In this document: positions 7,879 through 15,332 of the stretch, piece after piece
How the letters are laid out: each line of letters starts with the position of its first letter
Numbering within the stretch: position 1 is the stretch's first letter
Source of the DNA: Lactobacillus sp. HBUAS51381
GTDB lineage: Bacteria; Bacillota; Bacilli; Lactobacillales; Lactobacillaceae
Assembly: GCF_012641095.1 (NCBI RefSeq)
Contig: NZ_JAAVSC010000008.1
Coordinates: forward strand, 1-64,000
Direction of reading: 5' to 3'
DNA length: 64,000 bases
The notes under the pieces: generated by a model
What the model was told of the DNA's origin: nothing
Databases searched by the model: none
The model's input: the letters and a program-made list of their open reading frames with translations, nothing else
Made by a program: the position numbers and the translations under genes

Positions 7879-7910
7879 GTCTATTAGTCGCAATGGTTTA
7901 CTGTGTATGC

Positions 7911-7916
7911 TATAAT
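7911..7916 (+). promoter_or_regulatory. Extended -10 promoter
   Basis: TGCTATAAT (extended -10, TATAAT 7911-7916) lies 56 bp before the small gene at 7973, with only a weak -35 (TCGCAA) 17 bp upstream. Confidence 0.5.
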
Positions 7917-7972
7917 TAAGACATAGTAGAAAGTAACCTATCCTTTCGTATTTGCCAAAGGAGGCGACGACC

Positions 7973-8236
7973 ATGACTGATAAATTACTGATCGCTCCAC
8001 CTGAAGCTGAAATTTTAGCTGAACACCTGAATGAATGGGCGCAGTGGCGGCAGACAGCCGATACCACGACCGCGGACCGTGACTGGGATCGGTTTATCGA
8101 AAAGAGCCGACAGAAGGCCCAGTGGGAAGCGGGGTTAGCTACTGAAATTGACCACTGGGAGAGCCTCCACGCGCTTCAAATGGCGTTAGCGGATAATCTT
8201 GCCGGGACGACTTACCGCGGCCATACGCGGCAGTAG
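7973..8236 (+). CDS. Small hypothetical protein, 87 aa
   Basis: The ATG at 7973 has a strong AAAGGAGG 8 bases upstream; an in-frame ATG at 7952 precedes the site and is rejected. The product is Trp-rich, hydrophilic and probably helical (HLNEWAQWRQ, DWDRFIEKSRQKAQWE). No family was recognised. It is a single gene with its own promoter and terminator. Confidence 0.65.
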   Translation: MTDKLLIAPPEAEILAEHLNEWAQWRQTADTTTADRDWDRFIEKSRQKAQWEAGLATEIDHWESLHALQMALADNLAGTTYRGHTRQ

Positions 8237-8279
8237 GTGGTCAATACGCATCGATCTTCAAGCTTATCAATGAAAGTCA

Positions 8280-8328
8280 AAAACGGGTTTGTCTTTTTCC
8301 AATTGGAAAAGGGCGACCCGTTTTTTAA
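8280..8328. terminator. Terminator after the 87-aa gene
   Basis: AAAACGGGT pairs with ACCCGTTTT around an inner TTTTCCAATTGGAAAA hairpin, followed by a T-run. Confidence 0.8.
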
Positions 8329-8334
8329 TAAGGC

Positions 8335-8933
8335 CTAAAGGTTGAAAGTTCACGAACATGTCCCAGTCCCCAGATGATAAGGCTTATCGCCATAAAATTA
8401 ATCATCACCGACCACCTGCGGCTGCCAGAGATTCCGGCGCTGTGGGGACCGCCTGCGGCCTGAGAAGCGGTCCTCCGGCTCGGTTTGAAGCCTGATAAAA
8501 ACCATCAGTCTCCAAACACGTCCCGCGCTGTAAGCTGTTGCACAGCTAACACCGCTGTCACGGCTACCTACATCTCTGCCTGCCTCCGGTTACGATGGTT
8601 GAAAGCCACTAAATGTGTGGTGACATCGCTGGAATGGCAACATCCGATCAGCTTAATAATTGGTTACATCTCATGTAGTCGTGAGTGAGTCAAATTTGGT
8701 CTCAGCCGTGGGATTTACCAAGCGATTTTTCTTGGTAAATGGCGTCTTTGAGACGCGGGCTGACGGCTCAAAGCGAGGGTAAAGACAGCACTTTGGCTTT
8801 TCCCGATCCTTCCCACAGCGTTCCAGACCAAATTTGGCGAACGATAAGGCGGCCAGTACGCGACTATCATAATAATGATTATTATCCTTGTCACACCAGG
8901 AATCCTAGCTGTTTTCTATCTTTCAACCTTTAG
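8335..8933. repeat. 599-bp interval bounded by 14-bp inverted repeats
   Basis: CTAAAGGTTGAAAG (8335-8348) and CTTTCAACCTTTAG (8920-8933) are perfect inverted repeats. The interval contains no credible gene but holds copy 1 of the structured dispersed element. It could be a MITE-like unit or a chance pair. The other copies lack these ends. Confidence 0.4.
8424..8860 (+). repeat. Structured dispersed element, copy 1 (core 8681-8860)
   Basis: The outer stem is CAAATTTGGTCT (8691-8702) with AGACCAAATTTG (8825-8836), extendable by two pairs. A second stem is GTGGGA (8708-8713) with TCCCAC (8811-8816). Hairpin A is TTTACCAAG/CTTGGTAAA (8714-8722, 8731-8739). Hairpin B is CTTTGAG/CTCAAAG (8746-8752, 8767-8773). 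Hairpin C is GGGTAAAG/CTTTTCCC (8777-8784, 8797-8804, one mismatch). The left part shares TGCCAGAGATTCCGGCGCTGTGG and a TCGCTGGAATGGCAA stretch with copy 3. Strand is arbitrary: all three copies face the same way in this window. See copies at 20936 and 53571. Confidence 0.8.
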
Positions 8934-8952
8934 TAAGGTTTCGAACGCAACA

Positions 8953-8979
8953 AAAAAGACGCCATAACGGCGTCTTTTT
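8953..8979. terminator. Bidirectional terminator after gnd
   Basis: The perfect 11-bp stem AAAAAGACGCC/GGCGTCTTTTT has a 5-nt loop and ends gnd on the minus strand. Confidence 0.85.
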
Positions 8980-8996
8980 CAATCAGATTTAATGAT

Positions 8997-10436
8997 TTAT
9001 TGTTCTTCGTACCATGAGTAGTGGAAGTCACCAGGGCGGTCACGCCGTTCGTAGGTGTGGGCACCGAAGTAGTCCCGTTGTGCTTGCAGCAAGTTAGCTG
9101 GCAAGACTTCAGCACGGTAGCTGTCGTAGTAAGTGATAGCAGCGGATAAGCTAGGTACAGGAATACCAGCTTGAACGGCCATCGCAACAACGTCACGCGT
9201 TGATTGTTGGTACTTAGCAGCAACTTCTTTGAAGTAGTCATCAAAGAGTAAGTTGGTCAAGTTAGGATCCTTGTCGAAGGCATCCGTGATGTTTTGCAGG
9301 AATTGGGCCCGGATAATGCAACCGGCACGCCAGATTTGTGCTAATTCACCGAACTTCAAGTCCCAGTTGTTCTTTTCAGAAGCAAACCGGAGTTGTTCGA
9401 AGCCTTGAGCGTAACTCATTAACTTACCAAAGAAGAGGGCTTGGCGAACCTTTTCAACGAATTCAGTTTCGTCACCAATGTTAACCTTGCCTTGCTTTTC
9501 AGCAGGTGCTAAGACTTTAGAAGCCTTAACCCGTTCGTCCTTTAACATAGAAATGTAACGGGCGTAAACGGCTTCAGTGATGACTGATTGTGGAACTTGA
9601 ACGTCTAAGGCATCTTCAGAACTCCACTTACCAGTACCCTTGTTGTTCCCACGGTCCAAGATGGCATCCAAGATGGACAAGTTCTTGTCGTCACCTAAGT
9701 CATCCTTACGAGTCAGGATGTCAGCAGTGATTTCAACCAAGTAACTGTCAAGTTCACCCTTGTTCCATTCCTTGAAGATGTCAGCCATCTTGTCAATGGA
9801 GATACCCGCAACGTTACGCATGATGTTGTAGCTTTCGTCGATCAGCTCTTCATCACCGTATTCGATACCGTTGTGGACCATCTTAACGTAGTGACCAGCA
9901 CCGTTAGGGCCGATGTAAGATACACATGGCTTGCCGTCTTGGTCAGCCTTAGCGGCGATCTTTTCTAAGATTGGGGCAACTAAGTCGTAAGCTTCCTTTT
10001 GGCCACCTGGCATTAAGGAAGGACCTTGTAAGGCACCTAATTCACCACCGGAAACACCCATACCGATGAAGTTGATACCGGACTTGTCCAGTTCGGCGTT
10101 ACGTGCCATCGTGTCATGGAAGTTCGTGTTCCCACCATCGATGAGGACATCGTGCTTGTCCAACAGAGGAAGTAATTCGTGAATAACGGCGTCAGTTGGC
10201 TTACCAGCCTTAACCATCAAGAGGATCCGCCGTGGCGTTTCCAGAGACTTAACGAAGTCTTCCACCGTGTAACTTGGAACTAACTTCTTTTCGCTGTGGT
10301 CTTTCATAACTTGTTCCGTCTTGTTGGCGGAGCGGTTGTAGATACCAACCGTGTATCCGCGGCTTTCAATGTTCAGGGCTAAGTTCTTGCCCATGACAGC
10401 CATACCAACAACACCAATATTAGCTTTTTCTGCCAT
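8997..10436 (-). CDS. gnd: 6-phosphogluconate dehydrogenase (decarboxylating)
   Basis: The protein has 479 residues, the normal length. It oxidises 6-phosphogluconate to ribulose 5-phosphate plus CO2 and NAD(P)H. The Rossmann motif GVVGMAVMG is at 8-16, then [19 protein letters not shown] for substrate binding, and [13 protein letters not shown] with the catalytic Lys. The C-terminal helical domain is complete. Ribosome site AAAGGAAGG lies upstream of ATG 10436. Together with zwf about 2 kb away it supplies the oxidative pentose phosphate branch that feeds the phosphoketolase route in heterofermentative lactobacilli. It is a single-gene unit. Confidence 0.97.
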   Translation of the reverse strand: MAEKANIGVVGMAVMGKNLALNIESRGYTVGIYNRSANKTEQVMKDHSEKKLVPSYTVEDFVKSLETPRRILLMVKAGKPTDAVIHELLPLLDKHDVLIDGGNTNFHDTMARNAELDKSGINFIGMGVSGGELGALQGPSLMPGGQKEAYDLVAPILEKIAAKADQDGKPCVSYIGPNGAGHYVKMVHNGIEYGDEELIDESYNIMRNVAGISIDKMADIFKEWNKGELDSYLVEITADILTRKDDLGDDKNLSILDAILDRGNNKGTGKWSSEDALDVQVPQSVITEAVYARYISMLKDERVKASKVLAPAEKQGKVNIGDETEFVEKVRQALFFGKLMSYAQGFEQLRFASEKNNWDLKFGELAQIWRAGCIIRAQFLQNITDAFDKDPNLTNLLFDDYFKEVAAKYQQSTRDVVAMAVQAGIPVPSLSAAITYYDSYRAEVLPANLLQAQRDYFGAHTYERRDRPGDFHYSWYEEQ

Positions 10437-10581
10437 TAGAAACCTTCCTTTACTTTGTTAAGATTGATTTCGGTTTTACCAACTCCTAGTGTAGCATTGA
10501 ACAATTTAAAAGGAAACTGATTTGACTGGTTTTTTTCAAAATAATTAATCTTTTTGTAAAAAAATTTCGTTGCCCCGCAAC

Positions 10582-11016
10582 TTATTCGTCCTGAGTGGCT
10601 TGATACTCCTGAACATTGGTCGCTACTTTGGCGAGCAGTTCCGCTAATAGAAGTGCTTCGCCCGCGGATAGGCCGTGGGTCCCGATGGCTAAAATCTGTT
10701 GTTCGTACGCCTGTAATTCGGGGTAGACGGATCGCCCCTTAGCAGTTGCTATCAGCGGTCGGGCCTTCTTATTGCGGGCATCCATTTGGCGCGTCACGTA
10801 CTGATGATCGATGAGCTTGCGCACGGCACGCAGGCAAGTTGACGGGTCGACATAGAGTTGTGTGGCCAGGTCAGTTTGGGTGATGCCGGGGTTTTCGACA
10901 ATCCGCATAAGGTAGATAAATTGGTTGTTTTGCAAGTCGGCCCGTTGGAAAAGTTGATTGCCGATCTCCGAGGTGGCGCGGGCAATCAGACCGATGCTGC
11001 GAAAAGAATTAGGCAT
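10582..11016 (-). CDS. MarR-family transcriptional regulator
   Basis: The protein has 144 residues, with AAAGGAG before ATG 11016. The winged-helix core is visible: ITQTDLATQLYVDPSTCLRAVRKL as helix-turn-helix and VTRQMDARNKKARPLIATAKG as wing. It is divergent from a GNAT acetyltransferase gene, with a 77-bp shared intergenic region holding an AT-rich inverted repeat. It probably represses itself and that gene. The ligand is unknown. Confidence 0.88.
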   Translation of the reverse strand: MPNSFRSIGLIARATSEIGNQLFQRADLQNNQFIYLMRIVENPGITQTDLATQLYVDPSTCLRAVRKLIDHQYVTRQMDARNKKARPLIATAKGRSVYPELQAYEQQILAIGTHGLSAGEALLLAELLAKVATNVQEYQATQDE

Positions 11017-11045
11017 AGTTTCTCCTTTTAGTTGCGTTTGAAATT

Positions 11046-11074
11046 AAAATATGGGATGCTAGTACACATATTTT
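11046..11074. promoter_or_regulatory. Inverted repeat, candidate MarR operator
   Basis: AAAATATG (11046-11053) and CATATTTT (11067-11074) are perfect inverted arms 13 bp apart, in the short region between the divergent MarR and GNAT genes. Confidence 0.5.
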
Positions 11075-11093
11075 AACACGAAGAAGGCCGAAC

Positions 11094-11552
11094 ATGACAG
11101 TGAAATGGATGATAAATACTTTTGCGGAGCTATCAGCAGAAAATTTGTATAAAGTTGCATATGAACGTATTAGGACATTTGTGGTTGCCCAAGATCGCGT
11201 TTACCAAGAAATTGACGAAACCGATCCCGTTGCCCACCACGTGATGGGTTTTCAAGACGGTCGGCTGGTCGCGTATGCCCGTATCTTTACGGAACAGGGC
11301 CACGTGACGTTTGGCCGCGTGCTGACCATTCCCGAAGTTCGTGGTCAGGGCCTGGGTCGCCAACTCATGGCGCAGATTGAAGCCGAGATTGGCCGCGACT
11401 ATCCGGGGCTGCCCATCAGCATTGAGGCCCAGGTCGATAAGCGGGGATTCTACGAAAAGTTCGGGTACCAGGCACAGGGCGCAGTCTTTAATTTTCACAG
11501 CACGCCCCACATTCGAATGGACAAACAAGCACTGAATCGATTGGTAGGCTAA
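11094..11552 (+). CDS. GNAT acetyltransferase, ElaA-like
   Basis: The protein has 152 residues. The early RIRTFVVAQDRVYQEIDETD block is the ElaA-family hallmark, and VRGQGLGRQLM is the acetyl-CoA pyrophosphate loop. The GFYEKFGYQ end motif is present. The acceptor is unknown. The gene is divergent from the MarR gene and probably under its control. Its stop overlaps the stop of the convergent esterase by 4 bp. Confidence 0.88.
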   Translation: MTVKWMINTFAELSAENLYKVAYERIRTFVVAQDRVYQEIDETDPVAHHVMGFQDGRLVAYARIFTEQGHVTFGRVLTIPEVRGQGLGRQLMAQIEAEIGRDYPGLPISIEAQVDKRGFYEKFGYQAQGAVFNFHSTPHIRMDKQALNRLVG

Positions 11553-12295
11553 TTGCCAATAAAGTCGGTGGCTAACTGCAAAACGGTTGGACGGGCATCA
11601 CCGTCTAGTCGGTGACTGGCACCGGGAAGCAGGTGAAGGGTACTGTCTTGGTAGACGGCATCGTAACGCTCGGAAGCATTGGGAGCGACAATCTGGTCCG
11701 CATCGCCGTGAATCAGGCAGACGGGGCCCGTGAAGGCCTGGGCCGTTTCGTAAATTGGGAGCAGCTGAGCCGTCCGCAGATAAAAGCCGCCGAGCGTCAA
11801 GTCTTCGGTTAAGGGGAGGCTTGCTGGAATGTGGTGGGGATCGTAGTCCAGTCCGCGTGTATGGCCGGCCAGCGCGTCATCCTTGAGCGTGGCGGCGGGC
11901 GCCATCAACACCAGCTTGTGAATCAGATCGGGATAATAGCCCGCCAACATGCTGGCGACCACGCCACCCTGGGAGTGGCCGAGCAGGTCGATGTGCTGGG
12001 GATGCAGCCGCGCTTGGACGGCGGTTAAAACGGCTTGGGCGTCGGCAATTTCGTTGAGAACCGTCATGTCGGCGAAATGCCCATCGCTGTGGCCGTGACC
12101 GTTAAAGTCGAAGCGTACGGTGCCCACTCCCACGGCACGCAGGCGCGCGGCCAATTGAACCAGAAGTTCGATGGGGGTGTAGCCGCGATTGCCGGTAAAG
12201 CCGTGCATGAGGATGGCGATGGTGCCGTTAGGCTGTGGAGCGGGTTCGTAAATCCCGGCTAGAGTTAGGCCGTCGCGTTGAACGTTAAATTCCAT
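11549..12295 (-). CDS. Cinnamoyl/feruloyl-esterase-like alpha/beta hydrolase
   Basis: The protein has 248 residues from ATG 12295 (GGAGG upstream); in-frame ATGs up to 12391 lack a ribosome site. The oxyanion motif HGFTGN, nucleophile elbow GHSQGG, acid HGDADQIV and C-terminal catalytic His in SHRLDG are all present. The length and GHSQGG pattern match Lactobacillus cinnamoyl esterases such as LJ0536, which release hydroxycinnamic acids from plant esters. It is cytoplasmic, with no signal peptide. Other short-chain ester substrates are possible. Confidence 0.82.
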   Translation of the reverse strand: MEFNVQRDGLTLAGIYEPAPQPNGTIAILMHGFTGNRGYTPIELLVQLAARLRAVGVGTVRFDFNGHGHSDGHFADMTVLNEIADAQAVLTAVQARLHPQHIDLLGHSQGGVVASMLAGYYPDLIHKLVLMAPAATLKDDALAGHTRGLDYDPHHIPASLPLTEDLTLGGFYLRTAQLLPIYETAQAFTGPVCLIHGDADQIVAPNASERYDAVYQDSTLHLLPGASHRLDGDARPTVLQLATDFIGN

Positions 12296-12373
12296 GTGAA
12301 AGACCTCCGTGAGATAGTTGCGGTTAGCATAGATGTTATGAATGAGTGCTGTCAACTCTTGAAATAAACAGAA

Positions 12374-12416
12374 AAGCCTTACGTCAGTCATCGCAACGAT
12401 GATCGGCGTAAGGCTT
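12374..12416. terminator. Terminator of zwf (minus strand)
   Basis: AAGCCTTACG pairs with CGTAAGGCTT around an inner TCATCG/CGATGA stem. On the minus strand it is followed by TTTTCTGTTT. Confidence 0.85.
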
Positions 12417-12435
12417 TGTTGTCAGATGAATTAAA

Positions 12436-13923
12436 TTAGTTATTCAAACGGTAAACCCATTCGCGGTGGTCGCGTTGAATAAGTTCTTCAGCGGCGGCTG
12501 GGCCCATGGAATGTGGCGTGTAGTTCGGGAATTGTGGTTCTTGTAAGTCCCAAACACGACGGATTTGATCCACGAACTTCCAAGCGTAGGAAACTTCTGG
12601 CCAACTGGAGAAGTTGGTCCCATCGCCCTTCAAGACGTCATGCAGGAGACGTTCGTAAGGTTCTGGCGTGTCCTTCGACTTCTGGGCGTCAACCAGGTAG
12701 TCCAACTTGATAGGTTCCGTTGAGAAGCCGGTGTCGTTGGTCTTGGCATTCAGTTGCAGAGAGAAGCCAGCGTGTGGTTCAACGAAGATCGTTAAGACGT
12801 TGGCAGCCAGTGGCGTATTTTGGCTCTGTGGAAAGGCAAAGATATCCACGAGTGGCCGTTTGAAGACGACGTCGACCCGGGTGAACTTGTCGGCCAGCAT
12901 CTTCCCAGTCCGAATGTAGAATGGGGTACCAGACCAACGGTAGTTGTCGAACAACAATTTCCCGGCAACGAACGTTTCAGTCGTAGAGTCGTGAGGAACA
13001 TTGTCTTCATGACGGTAGTCGGCTTGTTCGTTGACGGCGCCGTATTGACCGCGAACAAAGTTAGTGGCGGCGTCGGCAACGTTGTAAACGCGGAGACTTC
13101 GTAAGGCCTTGACTTTTTCAGCCCGAATATCGGTGTCGGTAAAGGCTACGGGTTGTTCCATGGCTAACAGGGAAACGATTTGCATGATGTGGTTTTGAAC
13201 CATATCCCGTAAAGCCCCACTGTTATCATAGTAAGAAGCCCGTTCTTCAACACCTAATTTTTCAGACAACGTAACCTGAATATTGTCGATGTACCGGTTG
13301 TTCCACAATGATTCAACCAAGGTGTTACCGAAACGCAGGGCTTCGATGTTTTGAATCATTTCCTTACCCAAGTAGTGGTCGATTCGGAAGATCTGGTTTT
13401 CGTCGAAGGACTTGCTTAAGGCATCGTTTAATAACTTAGCGGAATCATAGTCCCGACCGAATGGCTTTTCAATCACCAGACGGTTGAAGGCATCCTTGTC
13501 GTCGGACAGTAAGCCTTGGGTCTTCAAGTCTTGGGCAATCGTGCCGAAGAATTGTGGCGCCATTGACAGGTAGAAAATCCGGTGGCCTTCTGCCTTGTAC
13601 TTCTTGTCTAACTTGTCCATGAGTTCCTTCAAGACGGCGTAGTGGGCCGTGTCGGTCACATCGTGGTCTTGATAGTAGAAATGGGAAACAAAGTCGTTGG
13701 CTTCTTTAGAATCTGTCCGGTTACCACTGTCAGCCAGAGATTTCTTGATGGCTGCGCGGAACTTATCATCGTCCATCTTAGCCCGGGAAGTCCCGATGAC
13801 GGCGAAATGGGATCGCAAGTTACCTTTGCGATAGAGATTAAAGAGACTTGGGTAGAGTTTCCGGTAAGCTAAGTCACCAGTACCCCCGAAGAATAGAAAT
13901 ACAGCTTTACGTTCAGTTGCCAC
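12436..13923 (-). CDS. zwf: Glucose-6-phosphate 1-dehydrogenase
   Basis: The protein has 495 residues, starting at GTG 13923 with AAGGAGTG upstream. It oxidises glucose 6-phosphate to 6-phosphogluconolactone. FFGGTGDLAYRKL (about 12-24) is the coenzyme fold, RIDHYLGKE near residue 180 is the conserved active-site signature, and EKPFGRD precedes it. It is full length. A clear -10 (TATAAT on the minus strand, 14071-14076) lies about 150 bp upstream. With gnd it forms the oxidative pentose phosphate entry. The lactonase gene is not in the window. Confidence 0.97.
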   Translation of the reverse strand: MATERKAVFLFFGGTGDLAYRKLYPSLFNLYRKGNLRSHFAVIGTSRAKMDDDKFRAAIKKSLADSGNRTDSKEANDFVSHFYYQDHDVTDTAHYAVLKELMDKLDKKYKAEGHRIFYLSMAPQFFGTIAQDLKTQGLLSDDKDAFNRLVIEKPFGRDYDSAKLLNDALSKSFDENQIFRIDHYLGKEMIQNIEALRFGNTLVESLWNNRYIDNIQVTLSEKLGVEERASYYDNSGALRDMVQNHIMQIVSLLAMEQPVAFTDTDIRAEKVKALRSLRVYNVADAATNFVRGQYGAVNEQADYRHEDNVPHDSTTETFVAGKLLFDNYRWSGTPFYIRTGKMLADKFTRVDVVFKRPLVDIFAFPQSQNTPLAANVLTIFVEPHAGFSLQLNAKTNDTGFSTEPIKLDYLVDAQKSKDTPEPYERLLHDVLKGDGTNFSSWPEVSYAWKFVDQIRRVWDLQEPQFPNYTPHSMGPAAAEELIQRDHREWVYRLNN

Positions 13924-14405
13924 GAGATCGTCACTCCTTAAGTGTTTAAATCCGTTATATGAGCAGTGTCTACCAAAAATTGACTGTTACACCGGTTATC
14001 CACGAATGGGGGCAACCATTCGGGAATCCGCGAGTTGTCCAGAAAGTATGTCTAGACCACTTCGGAAGTTATTATACGCCCCTTTGTCGTGAAATGCGAC
14101 CTTTTTAAACCAAGAATTTAAAAAATAGACAACCGGTTGCAATGCTGTGAAAACAACGATTTCACGATTTATTCGTTTTCATGAAAGCCAAATCGTCATG
14201 ACTGAAAACTCATGGAAGCGGGCCAGACCAACGCTGACTATGAAATCGCTATCACCCATAGTCTAACAAAAAAACTCGCCCAAGTAACGTTGGACGAGTT
14301 GATGAAGGTCATTACTTTCATGAAAAATTTTTGCGGGGCATCGTCATTGCGGGCCGTCAGCATTTTCAGCGGCCCACCAGTAAGTTGCCTGAACTTGCTA
14401 AGTGA
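13924..14405. other. 480-bp intergenic region upstream of zwf
   Basis: It holds the zwf -10 (TATAAT at 14071-14076, minus) with a poor -35, a leader of about 140 nt without obvious structure, and the terminator of the aldo/keto reductase gene at 14266-14300. The only plus-strand frame here runs through that terminator and is not credible. Confidence 0.6.
14266..14300. terminator. Terminator of the GH28/aldo-keto reductase operon
   Basis: AACTCGcCCAA/TTGGaCGAGTT is an 11-bp stem with one mismatch. On the minus strand it is followed by TTTTTTTGTTAG. Confidence 0.85.
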
Positions 14406-15248
14406 CTAGTCGGCTAAGGCTTTCAAGGCATCGAAGTCGGCTTGACTGAGGTCGATGTTTTGGGCCTGAATGTTTTGTAATTCATGTTCGTTGGACTTGG
14501 TCCCGGGAATAGGCAGAATCACGTCGGAACGCTTCAGTAACCAGGCCAAGGCAATTTGTGCCGGTGAGGCATCGTACTTCTTGGCAATGTTGGTCAGCGT
14601 TGGGTTGGTGATGAGCTGACCGGTCGCGAGTGGGAACCACGGGATGAAGGCAATGTGTTGGGATTCGGCGTAGTCTAAGACGTCTTCATCCTTGCGATTG
14701 CTGAGGTTGTACATGTTTTGAATGGAAGCGATCGGAGTGATCTTCTGGGCGGCCTTGAGTTGGTCAACGGAGACCTGGCTGAGCCCGATGTGCTTAATCT
14801 TTCCCTCGTCTTGCATGTCCTTGAGGACGCCAATCTGGTCTTCAAACGGTACCGTAGGGTCAACCCGGTGAAGTTGGAGTAAGTCGAGGTGGTCGAGGCC
14901 TAACGTGAATAGGTTGAGTTCAACCTGTTGGCGCAGATAGGCGGGCACACCGGTTGGCGTCCATTGGTCGGGACCTTGACGGGTTTGACCGACCTTGGTG
15001 GCCACCATGACGTGGCTGTCCGGACGCGCTTGTAACGCGGTCCGTAAGTACAGGTTGGAATAGAAGGGACCGTATGCATCGGCGGTATCAATGAAGTTGA
15101 CGCCGTTGTCGATCGCCGTCTCAATTACCTTAGGTGCGTTGTCGGGATCGGCGGAAGGCCCCCAGACACCCTTGCCAGGGAGCTGCATGGTGCCGTAGCC
15201 CAAGCGATTGACTGTTAGCTCATTATCGAAAGTAAATGTTTTTTCCAT
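14406..15248 (-). CDS. Aldo/keto reductase (YdbC/YajO-like)
   Basis: The protein has 280 residues from ATG 15248 (GGGTGG upstream); a longer start at 15320 is not supported by a ribosome site. The AKR tetrad is seen: FIDTADAYGP (Asp, Tyr), VATKVG (Lys) and LLQLHRVD (His). ILPIPGTKSNEH is the NADP-binding C-terminal loop. It lies 84 bp downstream of the GH28 gene on the same strand, shares its terminator and is probably co-transcribed, so a sugar or uronic-acid-derived carbonyl is a reasonable substrate guess. Confidence 0.82.
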   Translation of the reverse strand: MEKTFTFDNELTVNRLGYGTMQLPGKGVWGPSADPDNAPKVIETAIDNGVNFIDTADAYGPFYSNLYLRTALQARPDSHVMVATKVGQTRQGPDQWTPTGVPAYLRQQVELNLFTLGLDHLDLLQLHRVDPTVPFEDQIGVLKDMQDEGKIKHIGLSQVSVDQLKAAQKITPIASIQNMYNLSNRKDEDVLDYAESQHIAFIPWFPLATGQLITNPTLTNIAKKYDASPAQIALAWLLKRSDVILPIPGTKSNEHELQNIQAQNIDLSQADFDALKALAD

Positions 15249-15332
15249 CAAATATCGAACCACCCTTTTATTTTTTGTCTGATGATTAAGATAGACTTTT
15301 TGTGAGGGGGATACAAACATTTTGATTTTTAA

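Noticed and set aside
8485-8933. Short plus-strand frames inside dispersed element copy 1
   Set aside because: They cover conserved stems whose changes follow base pairing, not codons, and have no ribosome site.
14212-14409. Plus-strand frame of 65 codons between zwf and the aldo/keto reductase gene
   Set aside because: It has no ribosome site and runs through the minus-strand terminator at 14266-14300; composition is not coding-like.
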